From Acanthaster planci (Eukaryota; Echinodermata; Asteroidea; Valvatida; Acanthasteridae), in contig NW_019091783.1 in NCBI RefSeq assembly GCF_001949145.1, forward strand, positions 45,872 through 56,853: a stretch of 10,982 bases of DNA, in the 5' to 3' direction. This document shows positions 6,464-10,982 of this stretch, piece after piece. How positions within the stretch are numbered: position 1 is the stretch's first letter; every line of letters begins with the position of its first letter. The notes under the pieces were generated by a model. It searched no databases and was not told where the DNA came from. It was given only the letters and a program-made list of their open reading frames with translations. The position numbers and the translations under genes were made by a program.

Positions 6464-7905
6464 ATTATATCGCCTGAAAATTGAAATGTTTAATCTAATT
6501 CCATTATAGGAACCCTTTACAATGTCCTAATGCTAAGGTGACTAATCCATATCCCCCAGAGCAAAACTTAAGTTGATCCATGTACCCTTACTAAAACCAG
6601 TTTAAGTACAGCTTACATTAGATGCCTTTCCATAATGCCTGTACAACCCTTTCTCTCTTGCAACCACACACAAAATGTTCCAACAGTTGTCTCCAGGTTG
6701 CCAGAACATCACAGCCTATATCTTGCAAATTCATGGAACTGGCTGTTTAGTGGCTACTAGTATGATCAACACAGAATCCTGTACAGTGTACAGCTTTCCA
6801 GTGAGCTTTGAAGTAACTCTGTACATGTATATGTAAATAGGCAGCTATCAGGACATACACTGACACGCTAAACCCTATGTCACACTCGAAGGTAATAAAT
6901 GCACCTATACACAGGGTCGGAATACTATACATGTAACTGAGAATAATTAATTTTATCAATTATTTGAAAATGACTTATGCGACATGACACACATTTTCGG
7001 AGAGGTTTCTACTATCTGAGAGTACATAGCACAACGCATTTCGTGCAAAGACAAACATGTCTTCTCGTTTAAATGTCGCAATATTTATGGGGCATTCCAA
7101 CTTTGAGTCAGCTCCGTTGTTACTTCATTGTCAGTGCACTTTTCATAAAACCCCGCCGTTCCAGTGAATGGACTTGAGTTGAATCTTTAGAATAACGCAA
7201 TTTTCCACAACATCTACAAGCTCCCTGAGGAAAGGAAAAGCTAACTCAAGGTGAACCAGAACTTGGGGCAAATGGAATTTACGCAGCCCGTAACATTTAA
7301 ATACTTGATACAAGAGGCACAGAGATTGAACGGTTTTACTGCGTCCAGTTTTAACATGTTAATTGCAATGATCTGTTAATACGTAATGTGGTTGATCTGA
7401 TGCCAGAATGGTCCAAATGTAGTTCCAATGTTCAAGAAATTATTTCAGTATAAACCCTTGCAGTCCCAATAAATAGTCAGACCCGCTGTATGTTTACTGT
7501 ATCAAAAAATAAGACGATGTTGTCGTTCATCATTATACGCGGAACTAAGACATGGCAGTTGCGTGCAGTAATTGTATGAAGTTATATCAGATAGGTTCAT
7601 ATGGTTCATGAGACGGAAAAAAAACAAAACAATCAGGAAGTTTTATCAGAGCGTCAACTAGTTATTTCAAACGGCATAAATGTGTTTTATTGACTTAAAC
7701 CATTTATCCCAGTGTTTTCATTGAGTAAGTTCTTGATTCATAATTTGAAAATAGAACATTTAGGCCGACCCCGACATTGAACTGCGTCTTCTTCGGTGAT
7801 TTTACAACAAAAGCACTCTCGATCGCACAGAAAGGCATGAATAATTTTAAACGTTTACCACCAAGTACCAATATTTATCTCAATAAAAACTTTTATAAGC
7901 TTGGT
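6464..7905. other. Long stretch without a supported gene
   Basis: Composition is AT-rich throughout, and every frame is broken by stops within tens of codons. The - strand frame at 6747-6959 is hydrophobic but has no motif or splice context. A 60-base piece at 7191-7250 sits between an acceptor-like TCTTTAG and a donor-like GTGAAC, but only one of its frames is open and nothing joins it. I see no repeat array or RNA gene. Confidence 0.5.
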
Positions 7906-7998
7906 GGACGTAATAAGAGGGCGCTATTTGAAGTTTGTAAAGTTTGAGGAAGCACAAAAGATTTAACCCCAACCAAATAGCGCCCTCCTTTTTTGTCC
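7906..7998. repeat. Hairpin with perfect 14-bp inverted GAGGGCGCTATTTG arms
   Basis: GAGGGCGCTATTTG at 7917-7930 is the exact reverse complement of CAAATAGCGCCCTC at 7974-7987, around a 43-base A-rich loop. GGAC at 7906-7909 pairs with GTCC at 7995-7998, with an A/T-rich mismatched section between the two helices. The arms contain AGGGCGC, which overlaps the core of the vertebrate CTCF site, so two inverted sites are a possibility. A very short inverted-repeat element is another. The perfect match in AT-rich, otherwise diverged DNA suggests recent origin or maintained pairing. Confidence 0.65.
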
Positions 7999-8850
7999 GA
8001 CATACCTCGAACAGGGTCCATGACGAGACTGTCACGTAGGGTCGTAATGACAGGGAATATTAGTTCTGGCTCAAAAGCAATAAAATATACCAAACTCTAA
8101 ACAACTTTATTGACTTCATTTGATAGTCTAAAAGGTATAGTGTTTGGTCGTTTTTCTGTATAGTTTTAAATCACTAATTTACTGACTGCATTGGTGTAAA
8201 TCAGGGACGATAGGCTTCAAATCATCCGTCCCTACTTAATCCAAGTGAGGTAAAAGAAGGCAGGTCGTGAAGAATATTTTTTTTGACTTCCCAACAACCA
8301 AAACGTATTCCAAAGCACTCAAAAATTTGATAATTTTGGGCTACAAAAGTTTAAACGCTTGCTGTTTAACAATGGAAAGCAGCAGAACATTGAAAATTGC
8401 AAGGCTAAGAGGTTGTGTCCTGCCCCAAACCTGATGTCCAAATCGAGGGAAAAAATGTATTTAAGAGGCAGAAGCAAGACTTCGCTTAGGGGAACCCCTA
8501 AATTTGCTCCATAGTTATACCTATCTTTGAGTAGCTATGGGGTCATTAGTGCAGGTCTTTGAGCATTGAAACTTTGATGAAAGAACTTCCTTATCATGGT
8601 CTTTTAGACGCATAAATAAAATATTTGTCACCAGTTTTCAGTATGGACTTACATACGCCTTGTTTCAGCCCCGTATTGTGTATTTTTGCCTTCTATCAGT
8701 TAAAACTGATACCAATTTTTATTGTGATTCCCATTTTCCACTGTAGTCTCAATACATTGCAAAGAGAGAAAGCATCTGTTAACCCAAAATAAATCATTTT
8801 GCCTGCCCTTAAATGCAGTATAACTATCCAAGTTTCCAATAACAGAAATT
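7999..8850. other. Stretch without a supported gene
   Basis: No frame on either strand looks coding, and no larger repeat was seen. Two near-palindromes, each with a 2-base centre, are present: TTAGGGGAACCCCTAA at 8486-8501 and TATCAGTTAAAACTGATA at 8694-8711. A small stem-loop at 8203-8233 is listed separately. Confidence 0.5.
8203..8233. repeat. Short stem-loop
   Basis: AGGGACG at 8203-8209 pairs perfectly with CGTCCCT at 8227-8233. After a small bulge on the 3' side, GAT-type bases on the 5' side can continue the stem with ATC around a loop of about 9 bases. Its role is unknown. Confidence 0.35.
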
Positions 8851-8853
8851 GAG

Positions 8854-8953
8854 CTTTTATAGCCTGTCAATATACACTGCAGCCACCACAAAGATCGTGA
8901 TTCATCTCGACTTTGTAACCCCTTGCTGCCAGCTTTTCAGTCTTTCTGATTGG
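8854..8953 (-). promoter_or_regulatory. Weak candidate promoter on the - strand
   Basis: Read on the - strand, a CCAAT box (CCAATCAG) at about 8946-8953 is followed about 90 bases later by a good TATA box, TATAAAAG at 8854-8861. Spacing and order are right for a TATA promoter with a start near 8825. The only downstream frame with an ATG is about 33 codons and unrecognised. The CCAAT sequence overlaps the + strand exon-like segment at 8941, so at most one of the two readings is likely to be real. Confidence 0.15.
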
Positions 8954-9025
8954 TGCGGTCTCAAAGGCAGCCTACACATACCAGTGCGAGCTTTAAGGAA
9001 TGAAGTTACCAGGCAATTGTTGTAG
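8941..9025 (+). other. Terminal-exon-like segment, frame undecided
   Basis: A pyrimidine-rich acceptor (CTGCCAGCTTTTCAG, ending at 8940) precedes two coding-like frames. One, from 8942, runs LSDWCGLKGSLHIPVRALRN and seven more residues to TAG at 9023-9025. The other, from 8943, runs FLIGAVSKAAYTYQCEL to TAA at 8994-8996. FLIGAVSKA resembles a membrane segment of the peroxisomal carrier PMP34 (SLC25A17), but the match is too short to assign. A polyadenylation signal AATAAA follows at 9168-9173. A last exon with a 3' UTR would fit. No upstream exon was found to decide the frame. Confidence 0.18.
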
Positions 9026-9295
9026 TGGTCAACACATTGTTGAGGCCCTTGCTGCAAAGCATGGTCTTTTTAAGACTAAGGCAGTTAGAAACAAAAAGTA
9101 CACAAATTGAGACAATAATGCAAAGGTGACAATATTCATTTCTTATAATGTATAAATTTATTGTGCAAATAAAATGTTTTACTATACAAAAAATATTGAA
9201 AGCATTGGAGGTTACTATTGCATGCAAAAGTAATAAGAATTTTTTATAAGGGAAACGAAAAAACATGACGTGAAATCTCGACTATTCTATTTTAG

Positions 9296-9394
9296 GAGGA
9301 AGAGCCAAGTGTCATTGAAAAGCCAAATGTCAGACAGTGGTTATATTCTGTAACAGTGCAAACAAATTCAGGCAATACATTTCTTTGTAACTGA
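9296..9394 (+). other. Exon-like segment after a good acceptor
   Basis: CGACTATTCTATTTTAG ends at 9295 and looks like a splice acceptor. The frame beginning there reads EEEPSVIEKPNVRQWLYSV and 13 more residues to TGA at 9392-9394. A second acceptor-like TTTGAATCTTTTTCAG ends at 9427, with three short open frames behind it. GTAACT at 9387 could be a donor, but the resulting intron would be only 41 bases and the junction would create an immediate stop. I do not recognise the peptide. It could be a last exon or chance. Confidence 0.15.
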
Positions 9395-9467
9395 CATACG
9401 GATCCATGTCATTTGAATCTTTTTCAGAAAGTACAAGAAGAAGACGCTGTTCCTCATCCATCAACAT

Positions 9468-9510
9468 CCTAAAAAACTAAAAGCTAAAAACTAAAAACAA
9501 AAAGCCCAAA
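9468..9510. repeat. CTAAAAA simple-sequence tract
   Basis: Five or six imperfect copies of CTAAAAA or GCTAAAAA stand in a row, and the tract fades into A-rich sequence. It looks like slippage-generated low-complexity DNA. It has no coding role. Confidence 0.7.
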
Positions 9511-9824
9511 TATCTTAAAACCACTAAAATGGAAAACCTCAAAAACTTCAATAAGTCCATTTAGATAAAACCTTTTCCACCAGGACACAACCAGGCATTA
9601 TTTATGAAACAGGTTATGCATAAATCAATGCAATCAATGAATGCAGCAAGCCACATTGCCTCATAGCGCATATTGCTTCTGTACAGTATACTTTAGAAGC
9701 TGTTTCTCAACCAATTCCACAGCATTATCCTTTACATCCTAGTCAAAGCCCAGTCCTTGGATGGCAGTGTCTCTGATTTGTGTAAGAGAGCAAGGCCGGA
9801 AAATAACTGTCCATCAGCAGATGG

Positions 9825-9950
9825 CTATCCATCCTTGATAAGGACGGTGCTCAGGGACTGGAGCTCTATATTCTTTGGTTGTGGTGTTGGAGCCCAAGAA
9901 GAATCCAGAGCCCCTAAATCCTGTGTAACATTGTCGTCAGTTGTTGAAGA
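9825..9950 (-). CDS. Candidate terminal coding exon of a - strand gene (42 codons including stop)
   Basis: Read on the - strand, GCTAACATTCTCAG supplies a near-consensus branch point (CTAAC) and an acceptor ending at 9951. The exon then runs in one open frame to TAG at 9825-9827. It begins SSTTDDNVTQDLGALDSSWA and ends with QSLSTVLIKDG; the composition is polar and acidic with several prolines, typical of a disordered C-terminus. An in-frame TAA lies in the putative intron only a few codons upstream, so the open frame almost coincides with the predicted exon. The opposite strand also carries a 65-codon frame, but its composition is less protein-like. No known domain is recognised, and no upstream exon between 9951 and the window end was convincing, so the gene would start outside. 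No canonical AATAAA was seen within 200 bases after the stop; one lies at 9156-9161 on this strand. Confidence 0.36.
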   Translation of the reverse strand, partial: SSTTDDNVTQDLGALDSSWAPTPQPKNIELQSLSTVLIKDG

Positions 9951-10125
9951 CTGAGAATGTTAGCAGTACATAATTGGGCCATTTGTCCTGAAGATGAGGT
10001 CGTATTGACCTAACGTTTTGCACAACCTTAAGGCTACCTGGGATTCCCTTACACATCAAAGTTCAGCCAAATCCGTTAACCCCACCCTATCAGGTTCTGC
10101 GTGGTCCTCTCATGGACACGCTCTT

Positions 10126-10245
10126 AACATATGCCCCTAGATATCTGAGAAGGATTCCTGTGATTCTGGTCAAAGACAGACCAACATAAAGGTGTGTGGG
10201 TGGTGCTCTCAGTCCCATATCTTGCTTCCTATGGAGCTCCCAGCC
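10126..10245. repeat. Interspersed repeat, copy B
   Basis: This is the full-looking partner of the segment at 1-118, in the same orientation about 10.1 kb away. It aligns over its length with small gaps. The - strand frame through it (to 10290) contains no recognised motif, and the other copy does not preserve a frame, so a non-coding transposable-element fragment is more likely than a gene. The two copies mark two insertions of one family, or the edges of a larger repeated unit. Confidence 0.6.
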
Positions 10246-10690
10246 ATCGAAATTTTCAAAAGGGGATGGGGTTCTGACACCACGTGACACTATACAAGAG
10301 CCGATGTTCGTGATGATACAGATTTGTTATGTATTACATGCCTGCAGAATCTGGCATCAGAGCAGCATCTGTATGGCTTATAACAATGGTAATCGCTTTT
10401 AAAATAGATAAATCCTGTGAGATAATGCAACACACAGAAGGCTGTGACATAACCAGAGGAGGCAATGGACTACCCCCACTCAGAACCATGAGGGTAGACT
10501 GGCAATTGGAGAATGGAGAACATTGCAGGGTGGGCTTCCTCTGTGGAATAAAATATGGGTCGCTGGGCTGGATAAATTTACTGTTTACAAATATTATCTG
10601 TATATTTTCTGTACACTGACGAAGACACACTGTATGCTTCTTGTGGATATGAATAGTAGGAGCGATAAACCTACTAAACCCTGCATTCAA
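10246..10690. other. Stretch without a supported gene despite long open frames
   Basis: Both strands carry overlapping open frames here (about 96 codons on + at 10329-10619, 118 codons on - at 10334-10690). Neither shows a domain, a signal peptide or matching splice sites, and mutual overlap suggests that stop codons are scarce by chance. Local GC is slightly raised. A conserved fragment of an unrecognised element cannot be excluded. Confidence 0.4.
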
Positions 10691-10694
10691 TAGC

Positions 10695-10740
10695 TTTGTG
10701 TGCAGTGCTCATCAAGTTTAAATTGCACTGCGAGCACAAA
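10695..10740. repeat. Stem-loop
   Basis: TTTGTG at 10695-10700 pairs with CACAAA at 10735-10740, and GCAGTGC at 10702-10708 with GCACTGC at 10725-10731. A 1-by-3 internal loop separates the two helices and the terminal loop is 16 bases, for 13 base pairs in 46 bases. The CAGTGC string recalls an iron-responsive-element loop, but here it lies in the stem, so that reading does not hold. Its role is unknown. Confidence 0.45.
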
Positions 10741-10982
10741 CCAGCTATGCGATAGCACCCTCTTTTGATACTGGGTGCGGGTGATTGTGTCCGTGGTGTA
10801 ACCTGATGGTACACTCCTCCAACACCTATTGATACATTTATACCAAAGGTTTTAAGCGACTTTGTGAGGTCTGCAAAAAGTAGGTTTTTGCGAGGCTATA
10901 ACAACAATCTACTGCGAAACTAAAGGGAAGCAATTGCCTTCAGAACTGTCTAAATTAGAGTGATCTCAAATTGAAGAGTTTT

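Noticed and set aside
7191-7250. 60-base exon-like piece between TCTTTAG and GTGAAC
   Set aside because: Only one frame is open, its phase does not match the candidate first exon at 3874, and both splice sites are weak.
9387-9427. A 41-base mini-intron (GTAACT to TTTTTCAG)
   Set aside because: It is shorter than typical animal introns, and joining the flanks in the leading frame creates a stop at once.
10334-10690. 118-codon open frame on the - strand, the longest in the window
   Set aside because: It overlaps a long frame on the + strand, has no domain or membrane pattern, and shows no splice or promoter context.
10700-10731. CAGTGC loop suggestive of an iron-responsive element
   Set aside because: The motif is inside the paired stem and the bulged C geometry is absent.
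1-10982. tRNA, rRNA or CRISPR arrays
   Set aside because: No T-arm GGTTCGAAT-type motif in cloverleaf context, no rRNA-like blocks and no regularly spaced short repeats were seen on either strand.

Overview
The window looks like nuclear DNA of a multicellular animal, probably an invertebrate. It is AT-rich, its reading frames are short and scattered, and stops are dense in all six frames. It has splice-site-like and CCAAT-like motifs, microsatellite-like tracts, and many fold-back (inverted-repeat) segments typical of MITE-rich invertebrate genomes. I cannot name the species; a marine deuterostome, mollusc or cnidarian would all fit. There is no sign of bacterial gene density, operons, rRNA, tRNA or CRISPR.

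No complete gene can be supported. On the + strand, two places look like a promoter followed by the start of a gene. At about 300-530, NRF1-like and CCAAT-like motifs precede a tiny ORF coding a hydrophobic, MS4A-like or signal-anchor-like peptide. At about 3756-3936, a CCAAT-like motif precedes an ATG in good Kozak context, a short leucine-rich coiled-coil-like stretch and a strong splice donor. On the - strand, 9825-9950 resembles a terminal coding exon with a good branch point and acceptor. Weaker exon-like pieces lie at 873-944, 3382-3614, 4447-4482 (-), 8941-9025 and 9296-9394. None of these could be joined into a transcript by eye.

The clearest content is structural. There are fold-back or hairpin segments at 1092-1546, 3600-3755, 4264-4338, 4692-4900 and 7906-7998, with smaller stem-loops at 6438-6463, 8203-8233 and 10695-10740. 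An 84-bp tandem repeat lies at 5243-5465, a CTTGG-type pentanucleotide tract at 684-758, and a CTAAAAA-type tract at 9468-9510. A diverged interspersed repeat occurs at both ends of the window in the same orientation (1-118 and 10126-10245).

The remainder (most of 1547-3380, 5466-6437, 6464-7905, 7999-8850 and 10246-10690) is AT-rich non-coding sequence, likely intergenic or intronic. I see no convincing new multi-gene system. The features most worth testing are the small hydrophobic ORF, the - strand terminal exon and the compact hairpins.
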